From: Cycas panzhihuaensis
Lineage: Eukaryota; Cycadophyta
Direction: 5' to 3'
Length of the DNA stretch: 64,000 nucleotides
Assembly (NCBI GenBank): GCA_023213395.1
Contig: CM041465.1
Span: 45,453,741 to 45,517,740, forward strand
Shown: one piece after another, positions 1 to 10,640 of the stretch
How positions within the stretch are numbered: the stretch's first letter is position 1
Layout: every line of letters starts with the position of its first letter
Program-made: the position numbers and the translations under genes
Notes under the pieces: generated by a model
Seen by the model: only the letters and a program-made list of their open reading frames with translations
What the model was told of the DNA's origin: nothing
Database searches by the model: none

Positions 1-2339
1 AGACATAAAGTATATTCATTCATAGATAGTTTCATTGGATATAATCAAGTTAGAATCATAGAATACCGGTTGAAGATGACCTTTATTATAGAGTGGGGGA
101 CTTTCGCATATACAATCATACCCTTTAGATTTATGAATGCATGGACCACCTTCTAAGGGATAATTCTGAATATTTTTTGACAAGTAATTGGTAAGTCAAT
201 TGAAGTATTTTTAGATGATTAGATAATTTATTCATTACTAAAGGATCATTTGGAAAATCTATGATTGATGTTAGAAATATGTTGAAAAAGTAAATTTTGC
301 TTGAACCTAGCAAAATGTATATTTATAGTTCCCTCGAATCTTTATTGGGACATATTATGACTAAGGAAGGACTATGAATAGATTCAAATATAGTAGAAAT
401 TATTTTAATTTTTTTTGCACTAAAGACAATGAAGCAGGTAAAGGTTTTTCTTGGTATGACAGGTTATTGCTATAAATTCATTAAGGGATACATATAGATT
501 ATAAACCCTCTAGATAATTTGCTCAGAAAGAAATAATTTGGTGATAGGAACTGTGGTAGCAATTAGTATTTAATTTATTAAAGAAAAAAATCATAAAAGC
601 TCCTATTTTGAGATTTCCAAATTGGGACTTCCCATTTCACATACATGTTAATACTTCATTGATTACAATTAGATGTGTCTTAACTAAACCAGGCAACATT
701 AACATGGATTTTCCCATTTATTTTACTAGTAGGAAATTAATGCATGCTGAACAAAACTATTCAATTACTAAAAGAGAAAACTTAGGCATGGTTTATGCTT
801 TAAAAAAATTTAGATATTATCTATTAGCCAACCCATTTATCTTCTATGTGGATCATTAGGCCTTAAAATATTTGATAAACAAGCCCATTTTGTAAGGTAA
901 TATGAGTAGATGGTTGATGCTATTTCAAGAGTTTAATTTCAATATTATTGTCAAGAAAGGAGAATAACATATTATACCTAATATACTATTGAGGGAACTA
1001 GATGGTAAACCAACTACATGAGTGCCAAATGATTTTCTTAATACTCAATTATTTTCTGCGGAGGCTATATCAAAATGTTACAAAGGGATTGCAGGGTACT
1101 TATCTACTGGCCAAATACCTAAAGGTTTAGAACGAGTGGAACGACAAAGTTTTATTCATAAAACTTTTCCCTTCCAATTGATATGAGGAATATTATATAA
1201 GCTTGACTAGATGGTGTGTTGAGATGATGCATACTAGAACATAAAGTACAAGGCATCCTACGAGAAGCTCATGAAGGAGTCATAGTTAAACATTAAGGCA
1301 TGGAACCCACAATTCAAAAAATTCTATTAACAAGTCTCTAATGGCTATTAATGTTTGAAGATATTGTGAAATAGATAAAGAGTTGTGACATCTACCAATT
1401 AGTGGGTAAACCCGACATGTGTCATGTTATACCCTTACATCTAATTCTAGCATAAGCACCCTTTGAGAAATGGGGATTAGATTTCGTTAGACTGATAAGT
1501 CATCCTATAAAGTGGGTGAATACTAGATACATATTAGTAGCTATTAATTTCTTTACAAAATAGACGAAAGCCTAAACCTCATACAATGTGATGCTATAAG
1601 TACCACAAAGTTTTTATATGAAAATATTATTATCCATTTTGGTTATCCCTTAAAATTAGTATTAGATTAGGGTAGTAGTTTTTTAAATAGTACGATAAAA
1701 CATTTAACTAATGAATTTATAATTTAGTATTATCAATCTTCTCCTTATTACCCTAGAGCTAATGGCCAGGTTGAGAATACTAATAAAATTTTGAAAATAA
1801 CTCTATCTAATATCTATAGTGAAGGAAGAATGGATTGGGTAAAATGATTACATTTTGTCCTTTAGGCAAACTAGATAACGATTAAACAACCATATAAGTA
1901 GACATCCTTTTAGTTGGTTTACAACTTAGAAGTGATACTTCCATTGGAATTCTAAGCAGAAAGCTTTTGGGTAGTCATCTAGTTATAAATAAATAAATAG
2001 GACTCATGGAATAAAATGATCATTGAGTTTCTAAATCTAGATGAAAGAAGAGTGCAAATATTATGGGAATTAAAGATCAAGAAACATCAACAAAAAACCT
2101 AGCATGATCAATACTTATAGTTACCATAATTTTATGAGGGTGACTTGGTGTTGATATACAATAGTAAATTTCAAACAAAACTAGGTAATTTGAAATTATA
2201 TTAGTTAGGGTCATATAAGGTAATTTACATCAATAAGAATAGGGAAATCCAACTTAGACAACTTGATGGCAAGATTCTTTTGAAGGTGGTAAATGGTAGT
2301 AGGTTGAGTCCATACACAGTGAGATTAAAAGAAAAAAAA
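1..2339 (+). pseudogene. Ty3/gypsy pol relic (RT, RNase H, integrase)
   Basis: Conceptual translation, with frame changes and many stops, follows the order of a Ty3/gypsy pol. The RT C-terminal half reads WGTFAYTIIPFRFMNA at about 90-140, followed by an FLDD catalytic box at 208-219 in place of the usual YMDD. An RNase H domain at about 606-915 contains FYVDH, a stop where Gln is expected, then ALKYLINKP; its first catalytic Asp reads Asn (HVNTS). The integrase core at about 1230-1960 contains WGLDFV, then LD plus a stop and GSSF, then YYPRANGQVENTNK, so all three DDE acidic residues survive. The end motif (QLDGK...VNG..L.PY) stops near 2339. The element starts outside the window and no LTR was recognised. 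The protein is dead. Confidence 0.9.
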
Positions 2340-4684
2340 TGATGAAAAACATATAGTGGTAATTGTTGTTATCATCAATAGGCAAACCCATGAGGAGATA
2401 GTTAAGGATGTGATAAACATTAAGGTCAAATAGCAATTGCCAAATCATTCAAATGCAGTCCCATGATGGGTATAATTAAGGTCGCAATCAATGAAATATT
2501 TGCCTCCTCATCAAAAGATGGACCCACAATGGAGTAATTAAGATGGTGCATGGCATCGAATCCTAAAAGGATATGGAAGTGACCATTATCAAAGAATGAA
2601 GTAATCATAATTTAAAAGGGTTGTCTTTCCATGATTATGACAAGACAAGAGAAGACGAGCAATTAAATGTGAGTTGTTACGGTAATTTCTTTAAATAAAA
2701 GTAACCATAATATTGCCAAAACTACAACCACAAGAGAACTAGTGCCATAATGGCAATCACAGGATTAGAACAAATGACAGTTACATTTAGGGAATTTAAT
2801 AATGAATCAATCCAATGACAATGGCTAGAAATACAACCAAAAGATAAGTGTAGAAAGAGATTAACTATAGTAGGATTATACTAGTACATTTAGGTTGGTG
2901 TTCTTTCAAATGTATACAGTTTTTTTCCATTGCATGGGTCATGGGATTACCAAATTAGAGTCTAGATATTCTAAAGTACAAATAAATTTCTAAGGAGTAG
3001 GTGTCATATGAAATGGAAGCTAAAGAATCTACTGTCTCTAGCTAAGGAGTCAAAATTTTAGGGATAACATTCCCAAAAATATGATAGATAGTGCATTTCT
3101 TATTTACTAGAGTGGTACTTAGGCAAAAGAATTCCTATGTTCCAAGTCCCTTACACACTATGTTGATAAGGGTTATAGAGGAACAATAATTTAATTGGGC
3201 TATATTTGTTTCTACTATGATTTTGAAGAATGTAGAAGCAGTTAAAACTACTACCTAATTTATTTTATTTTTCTATCCTACCTTGTTGTAAGGATTATTA
3301 TTCTCATAATGCTCAAATATTCAATTTTGAGAGTTAGAAGAGGGATAACCCCTACTAGAAAAATGGATAGAGTTATTCGTGAGGGAGCATGGATAAGGCT
3401 CTTCACTGCTTAAATGATTATAAGAACATTCTATGTCTTGGCTTCGACAATAGTGGCAAGTTACTACTCCTTGGAAGTGCACCTCGGGGGGGTGGGGGGG
3501 GTTACCAAATGCAAGGAGATTAGGCCTATATAATCAATAATCATGGGGCTAAGGATCTTTAAAAGCAAGGGAAACAACTACCCAAAAAGGGCATCTGTAT
3601 GTTGAAACATAGGTTCAAGGACCCGTGAATGCACACAAACTTCCCCTATGGTGAGCACCTCTCAGATTCAAGATAAGCAAGGCAGGTTTCCTCTATTTGT
3701 TGAGTAGCCTCAAGGGACCCTTCTATCTTGGATGGCCAAGGAAGGAGGATTGAAATGGGGGGACACCTTTCCCAAGAAAGGGGAAAGAGAAGAGGTAGAC
3801 CCTAATGGAAGAAGAGGGTACCTACAACCAAGAAATGGGTAACTGGTAACAAAGTCACAAAGGGGAAGTAGAAGAGGACCAACTTCCAAAGGGAAGTGAG
3901 ATGAAGTGATGCCTTACCAAATAGGGAGAGGAGGACCTTAAGGAGGATGTCCTTAAGGTATCAACACCCTAAGCGAATGGATAGGTATGCAAGGGTTATG
4001 TAATGCATCTTTTATTTTGTTTTATGGTTAAACAGGTAGTGTTGTGAATTATTAATATGTCTAGTTTATATTTGAAAAAAGGAACAACAACTCTCTCTCT
4101 CTTTGCCTTTTATAAGTGTCAAAGGAAATAAGTAAGCAAGAATTGTAGATAGAGAATGCAAAGGTTAATACAAGCTACCCTGGTAATAAGCGGGAAAGAG
4201 GATAGGTTGGAGTACAACGACTCGCAACCTTTTGCACTCCAACACTAGCGGATATGAGAGTCAAGCGATGAGAATGGGGATGAAGATGCAACCAGTGGGA
4301 TCAATAGCTATGCATGCAAACTCACTATCCTTCCCCATATATAATCAAACCAAATAAGTAATGAACAATAAAAATGCAAAACTACTTTTTCTTTTGTTCT
4401 TTCTTTTCTTCCTTTAGGAGTAAGGGGGGGAAAGGAATGAGTGAGAAAAGAGAGTAAAAGGAATGCACCTAGAACCTAGACGATTGGTGTAGAGGCTCTT
4501 TTTCTTTCCACGCAATACACTTCTGTCCACCCAAAGTTCCTTTTCGCAATCAATGTTGCGAGAAGAACACTAGCGAGGCTTCCTTATCTTCTCCAAAGAT
4601 AAAGTACAGAAAGAACTAAAAGAAAAAAAAAGAGTTACTCATAATAAAATTTCAAAGCAATGTAATGATAGTGAGAGAAGTGTG
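2340..4684. other. Stretch without recognisable gene
   Basis: Open frames here are short and match no family I recognise. The part from about 3340 to 4010 is purine-rich and less AT-rich than its surroundings, and includes a G-run at 3486-3501. It could be the remains of an old element's untranslated or gag region, but nothing diagnostic was seen. Confidence 0.5.
3486..3501 (+). repeat. G-run (15 G with one T)
   Basis: Fifteen of sixteen bases are G, in an otherwise AT-rich region. On paper such a run can form a G-quadruplex only with flanking G tracts, which are few here. It may also be a polypurine-tract relic or a homopolymer length error. Confidence 0.6.
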
Positions 4685-4902
4685 TGTACCTATTATAAGG
4701 AACTTTGATCGCTCCAAAGAGGATGAAACCTGCACAACAAGCTACTTACCCTTTTCCAAAGGCACTAGACATACATGGGAGCAAGCATATATATATATAT
4801 GCTTGCTCCCATGTATGTCTAGTGCCTTTGGAAAAGGGTAAGTAGCTTGTTGTGCAGGTTTCATCCTCTTTGGAGCAATCAAAGGTCCTTATAACAGGTA
4901 CA
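4685..4902. repeat. 218-bp near-perfect palindrome (foldback)
   Basis: Two arms of 109 nt face each other with no spacer other than an (AT)7 centre at 4787-4800. I count three mismatches between the arms (around 4868, near 4876 and at 4895), and pairing ends abruptly outside 4685 and 4902. The arms are not low-complexity apart from the centre. A transcript would fold into a hairpin of about 105 bp. Candidates are a foldback MITE-like insertion, an inverted-duplication small-RNA precursor, or an artefact of snap-back DNA in library or assembly. The few mismatches indicate a recent origin compared with the decayed surroundings. Confidence 0.9.
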
Positions 4903-4939
4903 TATCTATATCTATATATATATATATATACATATATAT
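4903..4939. repeat. TA-rich microsatellite
   Basis: Alternating TA with two TC interruptions, directly at the right foot of the palindrome. Confidence 0.8.
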
Positions 4940-5884
4940 GCTTATCAAAAGAAACAAGGAAAGTGATCTCATGTAAATATCCTTAAAATAAGCACCATAT
5001 ACAATGTTAACTTCACCTATTATGCATGTAAAGTGTTCTAATGATTATAGGAAAAAGGGATAAAAGTAAGAAAGAAAGGTAGCCTCAGAATGGCTAATCC
5101 TCCAAATGGAATGTCTCCACATATCTAAGCACTCAAACCAGTGGATCAAGAAAGAATCTAAGTTCCTCTAATAGTAAAAAGGACAAAAAAATTTGTATAT
5201 GGAAAATGTTGCAAAAGGTAAAAATACTACAAATGTTACAAAAGTTGCAATATGTAACTTTTACAAGATTTATAAAAGTAGAGCTGAAACTATGTGAATC
5301 ACAAGGAGATGCTTCTAAAAACTAGATTTCACAAAGGCATGAAGGCTGGGTGCAAGCATAGTAAGATTGATTAAGAAGTGAGTCATGTATAAAAGAATTT
5401 CTAGGTAAAACAATATTACAAAATATAAGAGAATATATATGGGTTGTTTCAAGATGATAAAATAAAGAAGAATTCAAAGCCTATAATATTTTGGCTTTAG
5501 TAGGTGGAGAATTGAAGATATGTACATGGAAATATATAAATCTAAATAATAAGGTTACAACACTTTATTAGTGAAGTATTCTTTGAATAAGAGATGGATT
5601 GTAGTGATCCCAATCTATTAAGGAGAAGTTAATTTTATTATTATTATTAGTGAGTTGGTATTTTTAAATTAATATGAAGTTAATTTTTATTTTAAGAAGT
5701 TAGTATTTTATTATTAATATTATTATTGAATTTAGTTTTTTAATAGAGAACCATATTGGCACTTATAAATAAGGGATATCCTTATTTTATTATATAAGTT
5801 TTATTTTTAGATTAATCTTAATTTTATTTAGAACTTGGTGCCTAGGGTAATTTTGTGTATTTAGCTTTCCTTTTTATTTGAGGA
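4940..5884. other. Stretch without recognisable gene
   Basis: No coding signal is visible. At 5598-5860 an AT-rich block starts TGTAGTGATCCC and holds TATAAATA at 5764-5771, which resembles a gypsy LTR promoter. No mate was found, so this is not called as an LTR. Confidence 0.4.
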
Positions 5885-6325
5885 AGTAGATCAAAATTAG
5901 GAACACATTCTTTATATACATAATAATATATTTAATAAAAGTTATAGTACATAAAAATGAAAAGATAAATTTAATTCTTTAGATTCTCTATAATTTAAGA
6001 ATTTATAAATTTATAAATGTACTTATAAATCTCATAGAAAGAAAAGAGAATAACTGGTATGCATGCCAAAGGTGTATGGTTAATCTATTATGATGTATAT
6101 GAGTTATGTAAATAGATGAATTACAAGTTTATTAATTCTTGTGTTCCTTTTATTTACAATTTATATATGCTACAATAGAAACCAAATTATATTTTAATAA
6201 ATATAGTGTGAATGATATAGAAGAAACCCTAAATATATGATAAAATTTACTATTTATTATCCTTCCTCCTATGGTAAGGATGGATAGTATTTCCTCTAGC
6301 AAGAATGTAAAGGAAGACTTAATAA
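5885..6325. repeat. Unidentified dispersed repeat, copy 1, left part
   Basis: This block aligns by eye with 32201-32645, sharing long runs such as TACATAATAAT, GCATGC.AAAGGT.TATGGTT and AGGATGGATA.TAT. The alignment stops at about 6325, where element G begins, and resumes at 12466, right of G. G therefore inserted into this repeat. No coding capacity is evident and the repeat's identity is unknown. Confidence 0.75.
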
Positions 6326-6480
6326 GGCCCAAATAGCTCTGATACCAAATGTATTTTTTATAGGAAAAAAAAGTAGGCTCAAATAGCTCTGATACTAAAT
6401 GTAGGAAATAAAATGTAGCCCCAAGTAGCTTTAATACCAGATGAAGGAAAATAATGGAGCTAAACCAAGCTCTGATACCA
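6326..6480 (-). repeat. Tandem primer-site-like units in the G 3' LTR
   Basis: Four copies of a block carrying GCTCTGATACCA (the complement of the tRNA-Met primer site) start at 6336, 6386, 6428 and 6469, with spacings of 50, 42 and 41 bases. The linkers are also similar (AAATAGCTC, AAATGTAGGAAATAA). The 5' LTR has three such units plus the real primer site, so unit number differs between the two LTRs. Confidence 0.8.
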
Positions 6481-6879
6481 AATGAAGGAAATAATATGTA
6501 AAGAGAACATGACAGAACATGAATCTAATAATCAAAACTCAATAGATCAATGTAGCATGATAGTATAAACAATAATCATTATATATTCAATCCATTGTGA
6601 TAGAGAAAGCTTTACAAATTTCCCAATATAGGCAGTGTCTTAAGACATCAAGGTTGCACACCCCTCAATATTGATAATTTTGGGGGAGAAGGGAAACTCG
6701 TCAACCCCTAAAATTTAAATTATAATAAAATAATATAAAGTTAACTTAAAGTAGACTTAACTCAAATTAACATTAACTTACCTACACATGTTGAGAACCC
6801 ACATGTGTAAATTAAGAAAGATGAGGTGTGCTCCCTTGGTTGGAAGGTGGGAGTGGAGTGATGACTATTAAGTCTAACA
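6350..6879 (-). repeat. 3' LTR of element G
   Basis: Aligns with 11945-12465 through shared runs such as AATCCATT.TGATAGAGAAAG and CCTACACATGTTGAGAACCC. On the + strand it ends in TCTAACA, next to the polypurine tract. The outer (left) edge is uncertain: an extra primer-site-like unit continues to about 6326, beyond the point matched by the other LTR. Confidence 0.85.
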
Positions 6880-6893
6880 TTCTCCCCCTTAAT
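6880..6893 (-). promoter_or_regulatory. Polypurine tract of element G
   Basis: The minus strand reads ATTAAGGGGGAGAA immediately before the 3' LTR, the usual position and composition for the plus-strand primer. Confidence 0.8.
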
Positions 6894-6898
6894 GGTCA

Positions 6899-7635
6899 TC
6901 ACGAACACTTGTATCTTCTCTTTGAACTTATAGAACTTGTACTTGAAAAAAATTTTAAAATATATCCTTTAACTTGATCTTTATCAACTCGCTTTATCCT
7001 TATAGCAACATGTGTCCTTCTATCATAAAGTGGTAAAAAAAATCTATAATTGAATGAAGCTTGATTTATACAAAAATGAATAGCTACAACTTTGACTTTA
7101 ACTTCTAGAAATTTAACTTTAACTATCATATCATTAGGTCTCTTTCTTGTCATATCATAAGATTCATTCTCTGATATGTCATAAGATTCTTTCTCTATCA
7201 TATCATAAGATTCATTCTCTGTCATATTATAAGATTCATTCTCCCCCTCAAATAGAGGATCAAGTACTTGTGTAGCAAGTTGGTCCTATATTTGATCTGA
7301 ATCTCTATTGGTTTTGTCATTACAATTCATGTGTTCTATCACATATCTCACATGCTCATTAAAAACAACATCAAATACATTAAGAGTATCTCCCCAATAA
7401 GTGGAAATCAAAATATCCCAAATGGATTTAAAAGTAGTTAATTCATAAACTCTAGAAACAACATCATCATTTATAATGAAAAATAATAAACCTAAAACTT
7501 CATTATCTTTTCTAAAATTTTCTTTAATACTAAGATCATATTCATGTTACAAATATTTCTAAAGATTATGTTTAATAAAATAGTCTTGCATAGTCTTGTG
7601 CCATAGTGAAAAATTGTGCCCATTGAATATAGAAA
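6899..7635 (-). pseudogene. Gag-derived ORF of element G with 8-residue repeats
   Basis: On the minus strand, translation from about 7635 gives a copia-type gag N-terminal region. It includes HEYDLSIKENFRKDNEVLG followed by a KSIWDILIS motif. Next come an acidic stretch (VFDVVFNEHV, DQLATQVLDP), a run of ESYDM repeats at 7149-7244, and a basic C-terminal part ending near 6899 with IRIKRVDKDQVKG. The same order occurs in element H (22700-23390), so it is a conserved feature of the family. There is no zinc knuckle and no pol. Scattered stops (for example after KYL and DQI) show the copy is inactive. Function beyond gag ancestry is unknown; the C-terminal part matches nothing I recognise. Confidence 0.7.
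7149..7244 (-). repeat. 24-bp tandem repeat encoding an ESYDM-type octapeptide
   Basis: Four units share the core ATAAGATTCATTCTC with period 24 and encode ENESYDMx-like octapeptides on the minus strand. Element H has only about two degenerate units (DESYDITK, NEHGDMTT) at the same place, so the array expanded in G or shrank in H. Confidence 0.75.
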
Positions 7636-9209
7636 ATTATGTCATTTTATCAAGAAAAACTTTAGTACATAAAAGGTATGCTTTTACCAAGTCAAAAGGT
7701 CAATAAACCAATGAATATATATGGTTTCAAATAAACTTTTTGAAGGAGATGTAATACCCTTTAAAAATGAATGAACTAAATGCAACCTTTATAGGTGCAA
7801 CAAGGAAATAAACATTTCAATAATGATAAATGCTTTCAATATATGTATGCCTTTGGAATAAACTTAGAAATATGATGAATATATATGTAGATTTGAATGT
7901 TCTTTAACTATACAAATCTGAAATAAACTTTGATGATAAAAAAAATCCTTAACCTTTTGATTTTCTTCAAATGAATGAATACAACCTTTACTGCAATAAA
8001 TCATTTGCCTTGATAATAATATATAATGATGAAACTAAAATGTATATGAATATTTTCAATTTGAAATATAACAAATATGAAGAAACGTTTAAACAAAAAA
8101 GTATTGTACTCCTTAAAAGAAAGATTTAAAGGATAACCTCAAGTTTAGCAGCTTCAAAGTTGTGCTAAATAGTATTAGAATAAGATAAAATTTTACCAGT
8201 ATGAAGATTAATAAAATATATATCCAATGGAACTAATCATTTTAAAAACACATTCCTACAAGTCAAATTTTGATGAATCAAAGGTACAAGCCTCTTTTTT
8301 AGGCTTAACAGGAGCACAAAGCTCAAAATAGTATAAAAATGCCAATAAAACATTTGTAGAAAGATGTAAAATGGTCACATAAAGTTTGGAGAGCTTCTTA
8401 ATATATTTTTAGCTAAAAAGTTTTTAAAAATATATATAAAAATATGTAAAAATGGAAGATTTAAGGTAATTAAGTACCTCTGCTTTAATGCTTTTCAAAA
8501 TCAGTAAAAACACTTCAAAACTTACAAAAAATAATGTCAGTTCAAAGGGGAATTAAATTCTAATACAAAATAAAAAAGTTATAGCAGAAATAGTAGCAAG
8601 TATCTTTATGGGAATATGTTTAACAAGTACTAAAAAATACTAAAGTGCCACTTTCAACGATTAAAATAATGATCAAAATAAATTCTAAAAATTAAAATAA
8701 ATAGTTGGTAATAAAGTTTGTTGAAAGTAGATCACTATAGAATAGATCCAAGTAGAAAATAATCTCCCAGTAGAAAAATATAATCAGTTGAAAAAGTGAT
8801 TTTATAAAAAAATTTAAAAATGTTTAAAAAATGACAGATTGATTTTAAATCAACTGAAACGAGGTCAAATAAGGTCCAAATGGGTCATATGTCTAGTCAA
8901 AATCGATCTACGAAAATTTTCTGACATAATGAAACTAGTTTCGTCAGAAACTGATGATCCAATGAGGAGTTACGATAAAAATTTGCTAGTAACCCTATGT
9001 AAAATAAAAAAATTTTAAAAAATAAAAGGAAAAAAAGGTTAAAAACTTATGTTGGCCCATTTTAAGTAATGTTAAGGGTCACGTGAGAATGATGGTGACC
9101 AGGGGCTAAGAGTTGTTAAGGGGGCTAGGGTTTGAAACCTAGAATCTAAATTTTATGCAATTTAATTTAATTTTTTTAAACTTTAAAAATTAAAATTAAA
9201 ATTAAAAAA
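7636..9209 (-). other. AT-rich internal tract of element G with one conserved block
   Basis: Non-coding and very AT-rich. At about 8860-9080 the minus strand matches 21570-21830 of element H, including TTTC.GACGAAAC, AGAAAATTTTCGTAGAT and a CACGTGAC box. Conservation in a non-coding position suggests a structural or packaging role, but this is only an inference. Confidence 0.6.
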
Positions 9210-10640
9210 AGTTTGAATTTTGTTTTAAGAATGGGCCACCGTGGACCTGCAAAATTGCCGTTGCACAGAGCTTCTGCTGCCTGCACCTCCTATCACGTGC
9301 CTTGCATGCGGAGCCATGGAACCAGTTGTCATCGCTACGTTGAGGAGAGTGCACATGCTAGAGAGGAACGATGCTTAGAGGGGAAGATATACCAAGTGAA
9401 TCACCAATGGGAGACGCACTTTGTAAGGCTCGGTCGAATTATATTGAATTGAATTGAACTATACTGGGGTGTCGTTAAGGCCAACTAGCCACCATTGCAG
9501 TAGTACTACAATCGATGGAACAAGTAATGTATACGTAGTGGAGTGCTAGATATGGAAATGATGACCTAGCCAGACGGAAACATTTGTAGTTAGTAAAATC
9601 AGGCCTAAACCATAGGAATGGAAGAGCCAAGACGATGATCTATGTGGTCTGGTATTGAGAATAGCACTCTGCACAAGGATCACCCTTTGATATGTTATGC
9701 AGAATCTGAATGATAGAGTCAGAACACTCTCCACTATGTTTAAATAATCGTTTCGATCAATAATATCAATCATGAGGATATCTATGTATACATAGATATG
9801 AAGGGAAGTGGTGGGGGACTGAAGGCTATCATGTATGGTAGCAATTTTGGGAGTATTTCAGTGTCAAAAATAGGCAGTTTTACATAGGATAGGCTAATAA
9901 ACAGAGAGTAGAGACTGTAACACAAAGAGCAATGCGCAGAGAGATTGGCAGTGCAGGATGGAGGGTCGTGCCTGAATGAAGTGAGATATACAAAGTAGGC
10001 AGTTTTGGCCAATGATGAGTGCTTTGTATGATCAACTTATTATACAAGGAATGCTTTATATTTTATTTCTAGATTTAAACAAATCTTGATATTTAAGAAG
10101 TATCAATGCAACATTTCAAAGTTATGTTGGCACTACTTTATTAAGGAAGAAATGAGCAAATGAAACTTTTGGTGTGCGGTTTAAAGATTCTGATCACTCA
10201 ATGGCTGTCAAGTTTGTACATTTGTTATTAAATCATATGGAGACTAATTTTTGGGTAAGATTATTTGAGCATGATGGTTTGGCCGATGAAACAGAGAATC
10301 TGATGATTAAGTTAAAGTTTTTTTTTCTTATAAGCTTCAACCTTTCTTAATACGCAATGGCCTATCAATACTTTTCATGCAGAGACCAGCTACTTATAAG
10401 AAGTTATTTTCTAGTATATTATTGTCAATTTTTTATATATGAATTTTCTATTTTTCTTCTCCCTTATTAAAGTATAGAGCTTCTACTATACAAGATTTTG
10501 TGCTTTTAGTTTGCTCATGTACACCGGTTATGTGCTTTATGCTTTCCCTTCAAAAGGATTTTATTTACACCATTTAAATGTCTTTCTACTTGGTTTCAAT
10601 CTACTTTGGGCTGTAAGCACATATATGTTCAATGCAATTT
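9210..10640. other. Cassette of element G, GC-richer and not shared with H
   Basis: From about 9213 to 10012 base composition rises to near-balanced GC with many CpG, then falls again, while leader homology to H resumes only beyond about 10640. At the same relative position H carries a different GC-rich block. Open frames at 9213-9452 (+) and 9546-10012 (-) match nothing I recognise and are probably not genes. A coding-like stretch lies at 10090-10322 (+). The simplest reading is captured foreign or host DNA. Confidence 0.5.
10090..10322 (+). pseudogene. Coding-like exon fragment of unknown protein
   Basis: Antisense to element G, a frame running from 10090 stays open apart from one TGA at 10153-10155 (a CGA-to-TGA or TGG-to-TGA change would explain it). 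It reads like a folded cellular protein: SYVGTTLLRKK before the stop, then ANETFGVRFKDSDHSM, FVHLLLNHMETNFWVRLFE and ADETENLMIKLK. Composition is unlike the low-complexity frames around it. The sequence after it looks intron-like: pyrimidine-rich, with TTTTCATGCAG ending near 10382. I do not recognise the family. It may be a host gene exon carried as DNA by the element, or an old pol piece that I cannot place. Confidence 0.45.

Noticed and set aside
2254-2608. Short minus-strand frames after the gypsy pol as genes
   Set aside because: Antisense to, or just behind, pol sequence, with no family similarity and composition typical of chance frames.
3486-3501. G-run as a functional G-quadruplex
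   Set aside because: No set of four separated G tracts; more likely a polypurine relic or a homopolymer error.
4685-4902. Palindrome as a transcription terminator or a classical microRNA precursor
   Set aside because: Far longer and better paired than either, with no U-tract logic in a plant nucleus. Long perfect pairing fits a foldback or siRNA source better.
6326-6480. GCTCTGATACCA repeats as tRNA gene pieces
   Set aside because: They match only the 3' end complement used as primer site and sit in LTR ends; no tRNA cloverleaf surrounds them.
7149-7244. 24-bp repeats as a CRISPR array
   Set aside because: Units are contiguous without spacers and encode an in-frame peptide repeat inside a retroelement ORF of a plant-type genome.
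9213-9452. 79-residue open frame in the G cassette as a gene
   Set aside because: No recognisable motif, and it is open because of local GC richness. It is kept only as part of the cassette.
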